A DNA stretch of 64,000 bases from Solenopsis invicta (Eukaryota > Arthropoda > Insecta > Hymenoptera > Formicidae), in the NCBI RefSeq assembly GCF_016802725.1, contig NC_052672.1, positions 3,655,249 through 3,719,248 on the forward strand, in the 5' to 3' direction. Below are positions 40,645-52,622 of this stretch, piece by piece. The first letter of the stretch is position 1. Each line of letters begins with the position of its first letter. The notes below the pieces were generated by a model. It saw only the letters and a list, made by a program, of their open reading frames with translations. It did not search any database and was not told the DNA's origin. Both the position numbers and the translations under genes were made by a program.

Positions 40645-41533
40645 AGAATGTAGCAGGAATAGGAAATAAAGACAGGAAATTTTGGAAGTGTGTAAAAGAG
40701 TTCGAGGTAGTAAGTATGTGTGAAACATGGGTGGAACAAAAGGATGGGAAAGTATAAAAGACAGATTACCTGAATCAAACAAATGGGTGTGCAGCTTAGC
40801 TAGGAAAGAAAAGAATAAAGGGAGAGCGAGAAGAGATGATATAATAGATAAAAGAAAAGAGAGGGAAGGTAGCAGGAATAGGTTAAAAATAATAGAAAAG
40901 AAAGAAAGGATGATAAAAACAGAGATAGTGAGGGAGAATGAGAAACAGACAATTATTTCGGTCTATGGTGCATAAGGGAGAAAGCGCCCAAAAGAGGAAT
41001 TAGAGAAACTTATAGAAGAAGAGGAGGAAGGAAATATAATAATAGGAGGGGATTTTAATGTAAGAATAGATGAGCTAGGGGGAAAAGATATAGGAGAAGA
41101 GGAGAGACATAGTAAAGATAAAGTAATAGAAAATGAAGGGAGGAAAATAGTAGAGTGGATAACAAAAAAAGGCTGGTACATTTTAAATAGGACAATGGAG
41201 GGAGACCGAGAGGGAGAGTTTACATATGTAGGAGTAAGAAGGTATACGGTTATAGATTATGTTATTGTAAGCGTAGATATAAAAGATAGAATTTATAAGT
41301 TTAGAGTAAGGGATAGAGTGGACTCGGATCATTTGCCATTGGAGATGGAGTTCAACAGGGAAAAAGAAGAGAAGCAGGATCCAGAAGAAGAACAAGAAGA
41401 AAAAGGAAAAAAGGAAATAGAAACAATCCTTTGGGGCAACAAGACGAAAGAGATATATGCAGAAAGTACGGAAGAACTATGCAATATAAAAGAACTAGAA
41501 GAAAAGGAAACGGACACATTGGAGGAAAAATGA
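40645..41533 (+). pseudogene. LINE ORF2, AP-endonuclease part
   Basis: The region starts NVAGIGNKDRKFWKCV and has ETWV, IIIGGDFNVRIDELGG, YTVIDYVIVS and VDSDHLPLEME, the ordered motifs of an apurinic-type endonuclease including GDFN and SDH. A stop at 40973 and a terminal stop at 41531 break the frame. Confidence 0.85.
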
Positions 41534-41779
41534 GACAACTTAAAGATTATACAGGGAGCAATGGGAAAGAAAAGAATAAAAAAGAGAAGGAAAAAAGAGC
41601 TGGGACATAAAGATTGGTGGGACAGGAGCTGTACCAAAAAGAAGAGAGAGGTGAAAAGAATCTATAGGAGATAGAGGAAAGGGAATAGAAAGAGACAGAT
41701 ATATGTTGGAGAAAAGAAATCTGAAAAAATGATTAAAAAAGAAACAAAAGAAGAAGAGAAAGAAGAAAGAGGATAAATT

Positions 41780-42973
41780 GAGGAGGATGAAAGGCGAAGC
41801 AGACGTGTGGAAATAAATAAGAAAAGAGGATCAAGGAAATCAACGATATATAACAAGATAGGAAAAGAAGAATGGAGGAAATACTTCATGGACCTGCTTG
41901 ACGGTTCGAAGATGGGGCCGACGGTGAAAGGAATTAAGATAGAGGAAAGACAGCAAGCAGAAAAAGAGAAAATAAGTGAGTCAGAAATAAGAAGGGCAGT
42001 TAAGAAAATAAAGATTAGAAAAGCACTAGAAATCGATAGAGTTCCGGTAGAGGCATGAAAGTACGCTGGCAAAGAACTGTGGACTAGACTGGTGAAATTA
42101 ATGAAACTGATCTGAATTACAGGAGAAATGCCAAATAAATGGAGGATGAGTATAATTTTACCTTTGTATAAAAGAGGAGAGAGAAAGATAGTCAGCAATT
42201 ACAGAGGTATCTCTATCCTTTGTTCGGCGTATAAAGTCTATGCTGAAGTGATAAGAAACGGACTGGAGCAGGAGGTTGAAGCAAAAGGCCTGATCCCGGT
42301 GAGTCAAGCAGGGTTCAGGAGGGGAAGATCGACGATGGACAATATCCTGAGTCATCTGATGCAGAGGGAGAAAAGAAATGGAGGAAGAGACGAAAAAGTT
42401 TATATATTATTTGCGGATTTAAAGGCGGCCTTTGATAAAGTGGATAGACAGAAACTGTGGATGGTATTGAGGAATATGGGTATAAATGAGCAGATAATAG
42501 AAAGAATAGAAAAGATATATGAAGCAACACAGACAGTGATAAGAACGAGCCAAGGAGTCACAGAAAAATTCTCAACTAGGAATGGAGTGAGGCAAGGTTG
42601 TGTAATGAGACCACTCTTGTTTAATTTGTACATAGCAAAACTAGAACAGGTATTAAGGAACAGAGGAATAGGAGGAGTAGTAATAGAAAAAACTAGAATA
42701 TGGGAGTTAGCGTATGCGGACGACATAGTGTTGATAGCAAAAAGTAGAGAAGCAATGCAGGATATGATGAATACGTTCAAGCGCTTCTTGATAGATAGAA
42801 AATTAAACCTATGCCCAGATAAAACAAAGATAATGGTTTTTAATAAGAAAAGGAAAGAAAAAATAGAAAAATGGAAGTGGAGAAGAGAAAAAATAGGAAA
42901 AGTACAATCATTTAAATACTTAGGTTTTGTGTTAAATAATAAGGATAATTATAAGAAACATTATAAGAACTGA
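41780..42973 (+). pseudogene. LINE ORF2, reverse transcriptase part
   Basis: The best frame (42128-42973) begins WRMSIILPLYKRGER and has SNYRGISILCSAYKVYA, SQAGFRRGRSTMDNI, FADLKAAFDKVDRQ, GVRQGCVMRPLLFNLYIA and LAYADDIVLIAKS. The YADD catalytic motif is intact. The upstream segment (41807-42058) is the RT entry region with internal stops. The frame ends abruptly at KYLGFVLNNKDN, where a deletion joins the C-terminal part. Confidence 0.9.
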
Positions 42974-43029
42974 TAATGGATAAATTTAGAGTAGGATGAG
43001 GTATCAGCTGGGAGATACGAGAATAGGCT

Positions 43030-43700
43030 TAAAGAAGGGAGAGCAGGAGAAATAGTTAAGGAGTGTTAGTGGAAGAAAGAGAACTATAATTGGAACGATA
43101 TAGAAAAGAAAGGGAAAAATATTACAATAGGAACGGCTGGGAGATAGAGGCAAAAGAGATAAGAGAAAATGTAGGGGATGACTTAGAAATGAAATTAATA
43201 GACAGGGAAAGGGATACGCAAAGACAATGGAAGGATAAAAAAATTGTAGAGGCAAGATATAATAGGATATACAGGAGAATAAGTTTGAAAAGAAAGCTGC
43301 CGATATACTTAAAAAGTAAAAATATAGAAGATACAAGTAAAGGTAATGAAATAAGAGTGAAAATAAAGCTAAAATGTGAGAATTTTGAACAAGTGAATAA
43401 ATATTGGTTAGAGGAAATATATTGATCTTGTATATTTTGCGAGAAAGACAGGGATTGTATAGAACACTATATCAAGGACTGTGAGAAAACTAGCGGATGG
43501 TTTGCAGAATTAGGAGTTGATAAAAATAGGGTCATACATCAAATATACGAAGAAAACTTAAATAGGCAAAAGGGAGTAGTAGTGAAAAAGTTATGGAAAG
43601 AAAGAAAAAGAGTAATAAAAAGAAGAAGAGGGGAGGCAAAAGAGAGAGTGAGAAGACAGGAAGAAATGCAGGAGAAGGAGAGAGAAGAAAGAGCAGAATA
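43030..43700 (+). pseudogene. LINE ORF2 C-terminal part with zinc knuckle
   Basis: Frames read GLKKGRAGEIVKE, then ERYRKEREKYYNRNGWEI and RDTQRQWKDKKIVEARYNRI, then CIFCEKDRDCIEHYIKDC, a Cys/His zinc motif at the ORF2 end. A stop at 43423 separates the pieces. The 3' untranslated region runs to about 43930 and ends in an ATCT-rich tail. Confidence 0.78.
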
Positions 43701-43954
43701 AGACTGTAATATAGCTTTAGGTGTTATAAAGTAGTATGTAGAGAGGAATGTTATATAAAACAAGGGCTGTGAAAGGCTGTGAGAAAACATGCAAGGTAGC
43801 ATATAAATAAAAAATAGAGTAGAACATAAAAATAGTTTAAGGTGCGGAGGAATGAATGTTTTAGAAAAACTTTGTAAACCAAGTCCCCTTCTCGGCGTTG
43901 TAAGCTGAAGAGAAATAAATATCTATCTATATAAAATCATATATATTCTGAAAT

Positions 43955-44470
43955 TATTCGGATTGAACGCAGGGATTAAAAAACTTAGAAAGCTTGTTTC
44001 GGATTGTTGTCGGATTCGTTCCAATTAAACCTCAAGAAACTACACAGATTAAAAAGTATTGAAAACCTTGTCTGGACTAGCCTCGGATTCGTTTGCATTG
44101 AATTTACGGATTGAGAAGGCTGAAAGTTTTTCCGAATGAGTTTCTGAATCATTCGGATTGGATGTACGAATTAAAAAAGTTTGAAAGTTTATTTCGGACT
44201 TATGCAGATTGAACCTCGAGAAACCGCATTAATTAAGAAGGATTGAAAACCTTGTTTGGGCGAACCTCGGATTCGTTTGGATTGGACTCACAGAGTAAAA
44301 AGGATTGAAAGAGATTATTAGAATAAGTCTCAAATTCATTCGAATTGGACTTAATGATTAAAAAGGATTAAATAATTCGGATTCATTCCAATTAAAATGG
44401 TAAAGGATGTACAGATTAAAATTGATTTCCTAATGTATTACGGATTTAATAGGATAGAATTTGGAGTTGA
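43955..44470. repeat. Degenerate tandem array, period about 62 bp
   Basis: Variants of GGATTCGTTTGGATTGRAC recur near 43957, 44012, 44085, 44147, 44203, 44269, 44331 and 44379, with a GATTAAAAAGGATTGAAA block between. Spacing varies from about 48 to 73. It starts just after the LINE 3' tail. Confidence 0.7.
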
Positions 44471-44764
44471 TGAACGGATTGAAAAGGGTTACAAATTTGA
44501 TTCGGATGATCTCGGTTTAGAACGGACACAGATTTCGGAACTGTTCGTAAAAATTCAAAAAAGCTTGTATTAAAATCCTACCCAAAACTTTTACCGAAAC
44601 TTTTAGGGTAGCTTATGTAGCCTCCAGCCTAGTGAAAAATAGGGGAAAAAGGAAGAAGGGAAGATACAAGGGAAGAAAGAAGAAATGCACACACAGACAT
44701 GCACGCGCATGCGCCCCACAAAAGGTAAAAATCAGATCTAGCAACATTCACGCGATACACTATA

Positions 44765-45957
44765 AATACTGTTAGTAATGGTGGTAATAAATTCAAACCT
44801 CATAACTCGGAAAATATTAACCCTTAAACCGATCCCGTAAAATAGGTAAACACATTTTCGGGTCTGGGAGACTTTTTTAACTTTGAGAAGCTATAACTTT
44901 GGTTCCAATCAACATTTTTCAACAATCTTTTTTTTCACATGAAAGTTTAAAATCTCAGAAATAGCATAATCGGCATTGTCAAAGAATGATTTATTGTGAA
45001 GATATTATATAAAAAAAAGATCATTAAGCAAAAATAAGAAATTGTTCAAAAATCCACTTTTCCTTTAAAAATCATATATCCTCAACAAAAAACTTTTAAG
45101 GACTGTCAAATATGGCATTTTAAAGCTAAAGAGTACTTTTAAAAAAAATTATGTTATCTTTGCAACAAAAAACTTTTAAAGACTTTACAATACGGCGTTT
45201 TAAAGCTAAAGAGTCATACTTAAAAAAAAAAAACATTATGTCACTGCCATTTCTATTAAAAAATATACTTACGTAACAAGGTAAATATGAGATATTTTTC
45301 ATAAACTCAAGGTGTCTAAAATTAAAAATTGATGTGTTTCATAATATATTTTGGAACGCAAAAATCCTCTCTTTCATGGCGCTATAGTATTTTAACTTTA
45401 GACAGAGTAACATACGCATATGAATCTGTTTGAACGTGTTTTGTCCAGTTTCTTTAGATAAGATTATTCACAAGAAAGTTTTACTCACACACTATATGGG
45501 TTGCATTGACCTTAACAAAACTTTGCTGCAGTGCTGTTCGAATTCTAGTTGATCATCAACCACATCAATCAAAAGAGATTTCAAACTTTTTTTACATCCT
45601 GATCCGAGCCTCCTATTTCATTCCGTCTTCACACAACAAGCAATCAAAACTTCATATAGGATCTTTCAGACCCACTTATGTGTTTAAGGGTTAAAAAACA
45701 AAATTAACTTTTTGTAGTGTTTTGAAAAGCTCTTGATATCAGCTATTAGATTTTGAAATCAAAAATAAGGTATTCCATTTTTTAAAATCCATTAAATCTT
45801 AACCTGAGCTTGGCGACATCCTCCAAGGTTAAATTCGTATCATCAATAAATAGACCGTTTTATGTCCTTCAACTTTTATCTGAAACATTTTTTTCAAAAA
45901 TGCTTAGTTTTCAAAATAATCAAAGGGTCCGGTACTTTTTATACACCCTGTGTGTGT
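44765..45957. mobile_element. DD41D-type terminal region remnant, split by a TTAA MITE
   Basis: 44780-44820 and 45695-45957 together match the DD41D inverted repeat (CATAACTCGG, then CAGCTATTAGATTTTG and the GGCGAC...CCAAGGTTAAA block), ending near ACACCCTGTG. The other half and any transposase are absent. Confidence 0.75.
44821..45690. mobile_element. piggyBac-like MITE with TTAA target duplication
   Basis: Ends CCCTTAAAC and GTTTAAGGG lie between TTAA copies (44817-44820 and 45691-45694). A subterminal GGGTCTG block is also inverted. 870 bp with no transposase. The CCC ends and TTAA fit piggyBac. Confidence 0.78.
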
Positions 45958-46767
45958 ATGTGCGCGCGCACGCGCGCGTGTGTGTAACGCAGTTACATCA
46001 TTACAAAATATTTAACAAATGATACACTTACGATATTTCATAAAAAGATATCCTCTGGACGTAAATTAAAATGTTCGTAGGATCTTATACATGCAAATAT
46101 TTGTACATCACCTTGATATCCGTTGGATAATTGACACTGTCCACGGGTATCTCGTGATTATTACGATTATATCTTATAATAACGTTCTTATTACTGCTAT
46201 AAAGCTGTGCTGTGTGACATAAACTTGAAGAAATTGAACATGCACGCGCGCACACATATATACATATGACAAGCGAAATATTAAATATATAGTCTTTTTC
46301 TTGGAGGACTATTTTATTAAAATTACGAAAAGAGTAATAAAAAAACGTTGGGCCACATATATTCATTAACCTATACATTTTTCTTTTTTAGAAAGGAGTT
46401 TTTGATTATAACTAGCGGACATCAATAATATCAAGCGGATTATGCAGGGCGATCGTCGAAAATCAATTTCATTCATCATCTTTTCTCTCGCATCTCTGTA
46501 GGCCTTGTGTCATTATAATCTTTAACGCAATGCACTTGTAATATCAGTGGAAATTTCAAATTTTATTAAATTGTCATTTTAAAAATATTATTCGCGTATC
46601 GAACTTCAAATGGTGAACTCACTATCCTTTCTGGACACGATAGGATAATCCACTAAATCTTACGAATCATAAAACAGACTCCTTAGAGCAGTTTCTTCTT
46701 GTATTTGTCTCTCAATCGTAGAAAATTTTTAATGTAGAAATAGAATTACATTTGTTGCAACAAAATA
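45958..46767. other. No gene; GT/GC microsatellite then AT-rich sequence
   Basis: 45949-45985 alternates TG and CG. The rest shows no coding frame or repeat partner that I could find. Confidence 0.5.
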
Positions 46768-47011
46768 TAGAATTTTCTTTTAAAATTTACCTTTTAAGTT
46801 ATGATTGTTGTGCGTATAGATAAGATGGATTTTAAAAAATTTTACTATACTTATAAAATTTTTGTAAAATTTTAGTAAAATTTAAATAGAATCAATATTA
46901 AACAGGTAAATTATATGAAATTTTACTAAAATTGTAGTAACATTTTTCAAAAACAATATTGTCTTGAAACTAATAATTTTGAGACTAAATTCTAAGAGAA
47001 AAATTTTTTTG
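46768..47011. mobile_element. AT-rich palindromic MITE, copy A
   Basis: Arms GAATTTTCTTTTAAAATTTA and the complement of AAATTCTAAGAGAAAAATT enclose TTTTACTAAAATT-type repeats. Related copies are at 47531-48951 and 49419-49680. Confidence 0.65.
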
Positions 47012-47654
47012 TATAATCACGTGGAATTTATCCGCCTCGTAGTAAAAAATCACACCTGGAGATAAGCGTGACTAAGAAAACGTTCACCCAATTTATAAAA
47101 AGAAAATTATTATCGCTATTACAAATGGCGATTAATATGTGTTTTGCGTTTGTGTATTCGAATCTTATTTTAAAGTAGTTTCTATTCTTTCTTCTCGAAT
47201 GGGAATTTATTTTATCGCGATGTGTATGGGACATTAATCCCGTTACTATTATAAATAAAAGAATATTATTCTAGCTAATTCAAGACGCTAGCTACACTAT
47301 ACAATTGGGAAATGTTATTTTAAGATTCGGTATTTCGTGTCGTATCATTCCTTGGAACTGCAAATTCGTAATTTTATAAAAGAACGTAATTTCCAATTAA
47401 GAAACAATTATGAAATTATTGCTCACAAATTACTTTTTTTTTCATTAAATTTACATAAAAGTTGATTGTAAAATCGACCATAATTATTTATAAAAATTAA
47501 GATGTAAAATAAAATCGTAATGGCGAACACAGAAAAAATTTTCTCTTAAAATTATGATAATTATAAGATAATAGACATAAAAAAATTGTATAGTTTTAGT
47601 AAAATTTGATACAATTTTACTAAATTTTATTAAAATTTTGGAAAATTTGATTAA

Positions 47655-48855
47655 AGGGACATGTACAACCAGGAGGCTAAAAAAATGGTAATTTTCTGGA
47701 TTTTTTTTTTTTTTTTAGAAACTGTTGGAGTTATCACATTGGGTTTTTTTTAGTTAAAAATATATATTTTAAAGAAACTTTATGATTTTTTTTATTAAGA
47801 AATTGCGCAAAATGATGGAGATATGGTGTCGTGAAGAGGCAGCCCTGAAAAAATTGCCCAAAACGATACCAGGTGTACCTTCGCCAAAAATCAACTAAAA
47901 CAAAAAATGTTTATGGAATTTTATAACATATAATAAATATCTTTGGCGTATCGGGGCTGATTTCAAAAATATCAATTTTTGACAAAATGGTGAGCGTTTA
48001 AAGTTGCAATTTTCAAGACAAAATTCGTTCGTTTTCTCGCTCCCCGCAAAAAACTACGAGATCTAAAAAAAATCCCTCCGCAATAAATAATCCCTACGCA
48101 ATAAATAATCATGTGTAGAATAGCCAGTATAAATTTCAAGCAAATCGGTTCAGTGATTGTCGAGATATTTCTGGTACCAGTTTGAAAAATGTCGTTTCGA
48201 GAAAAACGCGTTTGAATCGACCATAATTACAACATATGTTTTTGTTAAAAAAACATGAAATTTTTTTAACTTACACAGAATCGTCAATTCCAGGACCATA
48301 GTACAAGTCCTCTGCAGTAGATGCAATGCACATATCGTCTAAATTTTGTTGTCAGCGACGTATTCGCGCTTCTTTCCTCTGTTCCTGTGCGCGTACTTCG
48401 GCTTGCGCTATACGGCGATCATCTTCGCGCGTAAAATATTGGTGTGCATTCGGTCCGAGAGAAATGCCCATAATGCTCATTATTCGTAATATTGAAGTTA
48501 TACCATCGTTGAATATGCAAGCAGCTATGTCTGCAGCAATTTCTACTGTAATAGTGTACCGCTGAGCATTGTTTTTGAGGCTATTTTCCAAATTATATTG
48601 TTAAAACTTTTATTGCTATTCTGAGTATAGCCACCAACACAGCTTCCAATAATGCGTCTTTACTGAGATATTAGACGAAACCGAAGGGACGGGCCGTGGT
48701 CCAACCACGATATCTCAGCGGCGCGCCAATGTGCTATAACTTCATCATTTTTCGAATTTGAAATTTTCACCAGACATTCTCAAAATATTAAACATTATAA
48801 ATATGTAATAATTAAAAAATCGATTTTTTTTACCTTCCTGGGTGTATATGCCCCT
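47655..48855 (-). mobile_element. Kolobok-like TTAA element, deleted
   Basis: Ends AGGGACATGTACAACCAGGA and its near complement (AGGGGCATATACACCCAGGA) lie between TTAA copies (47651-47654 and 48856-48859). The 1201-bp element keeps only a C-terminal transposase fragment, homologous to the intact one at 14132-15853. The termini of the two elements differ, so they are separate families. Confidence 0.85.
48352..48591 (-). pseudogene. Kolobok/Mutator-like transposase C-terminal fragment
   Basis: The frame TITVEIAADIAACIFNDGI then LRIMSIMGISLGPNAHQYF and AQAEVRAQEQRKEAR aligns with IVQIAANVATIMFNDGHLAL and following residues of the intact transposase at 14132-15853. The catalytic residues are not in the retained part. 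Confidence 0.8.
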
Positions 48856-48959
48856 TTAAAATTAGACTAAATTTACTAAAATTCTAGTAAAATTGTTGAC
48901 AATGTCCACGTTGTTCCATAATTTTAAAGATAAATTGTAAGAAAAAATTCCTTATGTAA

Positions 48960-49418
48960 TTCATTATAGCATAAATTGAATTCCTAATTTTAGAACTTCA
49001 ACAATTGACTAAAAATTCATTTATTACAAGATATACATTTTAATTCTTATTACAAAGATAAATCATTTAATAATCGTAAATAAAAGAATTAAAACACAAT
49101 ATAGAAAAAAATTTAAAACAATAGTGTGAGAATTCTCTAATTTAAAGAAGTCATCTTAGAAATTTCGGATTTCTTTATCGGTCTCATTCGACTCATTTTT
49201 TTTCCTTAGGGCTATTTTGTGCATTTTGAACTGGAAACAAATACAAAATTTTCTCTGCACTTTGCGCGTCGTTTAGTGTTTGTCGTCACTCTCATCAGTA
49301 CAAATTTAATTCTAGTCTTAATCGATTAACTTTTTCGCCAATCTATAATTAAGAAGTACGTTGGATATCGCATCAAAAGCTCTCTCGCGGAATGATTTGT
49401 TTCGTTGATTTACAGACT
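48960..49418. other. No gene; AT-rich
   Basis: No coding frame, RNA gene or repeat was recognised. Confidence 0.5.
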
Positions 49419-49680
49419 GAATTTTTTCTTAGAATTTACCCTCAAAATCATGATAATTAAAAGAATTTTATTATAGTTTTATTAAATTATATTTAAAATT
49501 ACATTATTATACTACATATTATAGTATATACTACAGTACTACTACTATATATTATAGTAGTATATACTACAGTATATTTATTAAATTTTACTAAATTTAT
49601 AGTAAAATTTTTTGAAGTCCATATTGTTCCACAATCATCATAATTTTGAGGGTAAATTTTAACAAAAGAAAATTCTCTCC
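49419..49680. mobile_element. AT-rich palindromic MITE, copy C
   Basis: Arms CTTAGAATTTACCCTCAAAA and the complement of TTTTGAGGGTAAATTTTAAC pair well; the centre holds TATAGTAGTATATACTACAG repeats. Confidence 0.7.
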
Positions 49681-50119
49681 GTTTACATCAAAACTAAAAT
49701 GATCACTCGAGAATCGCGATCAGTGGATGCAGGAAAGAAATTTTGAAATATCCAATTTAATCCAAACGCAATTCTCGTGAAAAAAATATATATGTCATGC
49801 GGTTCGTGCACGAAGAACTATCAAGTGCTATCAACAGAGTTCCTGCTTCCTAAAAGAATCACTTCTTTTCACAGTCGTATTTCGTCGATTAGTATTTAAA
49901 AATCAATCCGTAAAAGACAAATGTGAAATTACGACCAATCGCAGGTAAATTTTCCATCTGCGTGATGTATATTGTAATGCTATAACAAACTGAGATAATG
50001 AAATAAAATATTAAAAAAGTATTTTAATCTAGAGAGCAAAAAAGTAGCACATTTTGGAAAACTTTTTTAAAGTAAAACTGTTGCACATTTTTCTATGCTT
50101 TTACACATTTCTTTGTACA

Positions 50120-50342
50120 TCTATATAAATAAAAATGTAAATGTTCGTTTGTTCAAAATTTTAAATCTCCGAAAGTTCTTTAACAAATGCTTTGAAATTT
50201 TGACACAACGTTGTATTCGAATACGCGCTTGTTTTTATATAAAAATTGTATATCCACAAAAAATGTATACCGCGTTTTCTCTTTTTCTACTTTTCCATTT
50301 ATCCAGACTGAGCTACAACAACGCGTAGCGAGACACAGCTAG
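50120..50342 (+). mobile_element. Mini-Helitron (non-autonomous)
   Basis: The 223-bp unit starts TCTATATAAATAAAAATG after an A and ends CTAG before a T, as Helitrons do at AT target sites, with no target duplication or inverted ends. A hairpin GCTAC...GTAGC lies 9 bases before the terminal CTAG. The ending GCGAGACACAGCTAG is of a common insect Helitron form. Confidence 0.82.
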
Positions 50343-52414
50343 TATTAAATAAATCTTCAAATATTAGAATAGCTAAATATTTATTAATTTGTACATAAAT
50401 TTAAAAACAAACCTATTTTTCAACTTGGATTTCTAAGAAACTATTGAAGCTGTTAATTCTGACTTTTGAGAAATTACTGAAGCTATCAACTTTAATTTGT
50501 GCATGTGTATATACATACACGCCCACACGCACACATATATACGTGCGTGCGTGTGTGTGTGTGTGTATGCGTGTGTTGAATTAGGATTATTGTACGTGAA
50601 AGAGATTTGTATAAATTATTTTTCCATACATGTTAAATTTAATCCTTTCTCTCTGGTCCAAATTTCGTGTAAGATCAGTTTTTATTCATGTAAGTTTTTC
50701 AAAATTTTAAAGATTATTTTCCTTATATTCTCGTAGGAAAAGTTTATGACAGAGAGGACCTTTGTGCTACGTGACAATGTGATGCCATCGTTCCCTGTGA
50801 CAAATTGACTCCCTGCATTGATTTTTACATCAAGCATTATTAATTGGCAACGTTATCTTTTTGTCTTTTTATAAAAAGTGGAACTATTATAAAAATTATT
50901 ATAACTATTCTATTTTCATTCTAATTTAATGTCTGAATGTATTTTTATTTAAAAATTATGATCCTCAAAAAAAAACTTATTATTTAAAAAAAAATGAATT
51001 TGCAGAACACAATTGAAGCGTCGAATCGTATGAGCAAAACAATGTGGAGCCCCTTGGAGAAGACATTTTTGTACTAAGATATTAAAAAATTTTTATTTTT
51101 TACGATACTCAATTTTTCCTATTTGTCCCTTATTAAATCTCATTTTCATGTACCCAAATAATATTAATATTTTTTGAAAAATTTGAAATTTCTGTATTTT
51201 TTTTTAAAGCTTTATACCTAAACTATACCCTAGTCACTAAAAGAAAACTCGGTTGCGTATATGGACAGCATAGTTGGGAGAGCACAGCGCACTATCTAGT
51301 ATCGTATACATAAATATGGCATATTCGGGTTCAGGCTTAGAAAATTGAACAGATAAAATAATTACATTTCAATGTGATATCAAATCAAAATCGTAATATA
51401 TTTAAATTACACATTTCCCTCGAAAAACATCATTAAATCAAATACCGTTCAACGGTATTATTTTGTGAATCAATAATCGCAACGATATGTTCTAATATCA
51501 CCCATTTAAACTCAAACAATGGAGAAGGTGATTTCCCAATCTTTCTGTAGACGGAGACTGCGCAAAATAGTTTTTGTCCGACCCAAACAGCTTTTTTTTC
51601 AATAAATAAAATATAGAAAATCTTAGAGTATTTCCTTGTATCCTTATTATAAAAAATTACAATTTTTTAAAATCAAATAACTTTTATTCATAAAAAAGGA
51701 TTAATCTTTAGTAATTAAATTATACTATATTTTATTTTTTCAAAAATAAATGCAGACATTTGTTCTAGAAGTTTAGAAATATGTTTATAAATTTTTAAAG
51801 ATTTTTTGAATACCTTTAAATACATGAAAAAATGATCAGATGCAAGTTACCCAAGTTTGTAGAATGCCGTTTTTACGTTACATTATAAGAAAAAACATCG
51901 ATACTTGTTTTTTAAAACTATGCCATTTTAATAATTTGCAATATTTTTTTATTTATCCTAGTTTATGTGATAATCAAACGTATTTTATTCATACGCAAGA
52001 GTTGAAGTCGATAATTTCAGTAGTTTTTGAGAAATTGTGCCAGCCGACCTGAATAATGTGTTTATTTTTACGTAACATAAAAATCAATAAATATTTGACC
52101 ATGACAAAATTTGTAATTATCATAGATATTTACTACAAATCTACAAGTAAGTGTTAGTAAAAATGTAGTATATGTGTAACAGTTTTCTTTAAAAAAAATT
52201 ATCAAAAATAAGTTTACTTCTTTGCCATCTAAACTAGAATAAGTCTCTTAAATGTAAAAGGTACACGCGTTTGTAGTAGTCGAAACAACAATTGCACGCG
52301 TCCAACGATTTAATGTTATCTGCTGTAAATAAAAGAAAGCCGCAATTAATGAGTCGCGTGAATAAACGTGCTCTAAATTTACAATAAAAAAAATAAAAAT
52401 CTTTCAAAAGCGCT
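50343..52414. other. No gene; AT-rich with a CA/GT microsatellite
   Basis: 50505-50578 is a mixed CA/GT/TA microsatellite. The rest is AT-rich and shows no convincing coding frame or repeat. Confidence 0.5.
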
Positions 52415-52419
52415 AATTG

Positions 52420-52473
<54 letters not shown>

Positions 52474-52504
52474 TATATATACATATATACATATATATAT
52501 ATAC

Positions 52505-52572
<68 letters not shown>

Positions 52573-52622
52573 ATACACACGCACGCACGCACGCACGCAC
52601 ACACACACGCACACGCACACAA
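52415..52622. repeat. Compound (TA)n, (TACA)n, (CA)n microsatellite
   Basis: About 145 bases of TA/CATATA units are followed by ACAC, then ACGC and CACG repeats. Long frames through it are low-complexity artefacts. Confidence 0.97.

Larger units (their letters stand above)
37573..43930 (+). mobile_element. Purine-rich LINE, decayed, with later insertions
   Basis: The plus strand is strongly purine-rich and carries, in order, ORF1-like pieces, an endonuclease, an RT and a C-terminal zinc motif. The sequence ATATCTATCTATATA...AAAATCATA occurs both before the 5' end (37391-37421) and at the 3' end (43920-43941), a possible long target duplication. Inserted in it are a MITE (38152-38285) and two solo LTRs (38368-39472 and 39628-40236). 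The clade is not assigned. Confidence 0.82.
47531..48951. mobile_element. AT-rich palindromic MITE, copy B, split by a TTAA element
   Basis: 47531-47654 and 48856-48951 form the two arms (AAATTTTCTCTTAAAATTAT; AAATTGTAAGAAAAAATT). The middle is occupied by the element at 47655-48855. Confidence 0.65.

Noticed and set aside
40355..43802. Many minus-strand frames in the LINE region
   Set aside because: They are antisense shadows of purine-rich LINE coding sequence; the plus strand carries the endonuclease and RT motifs.
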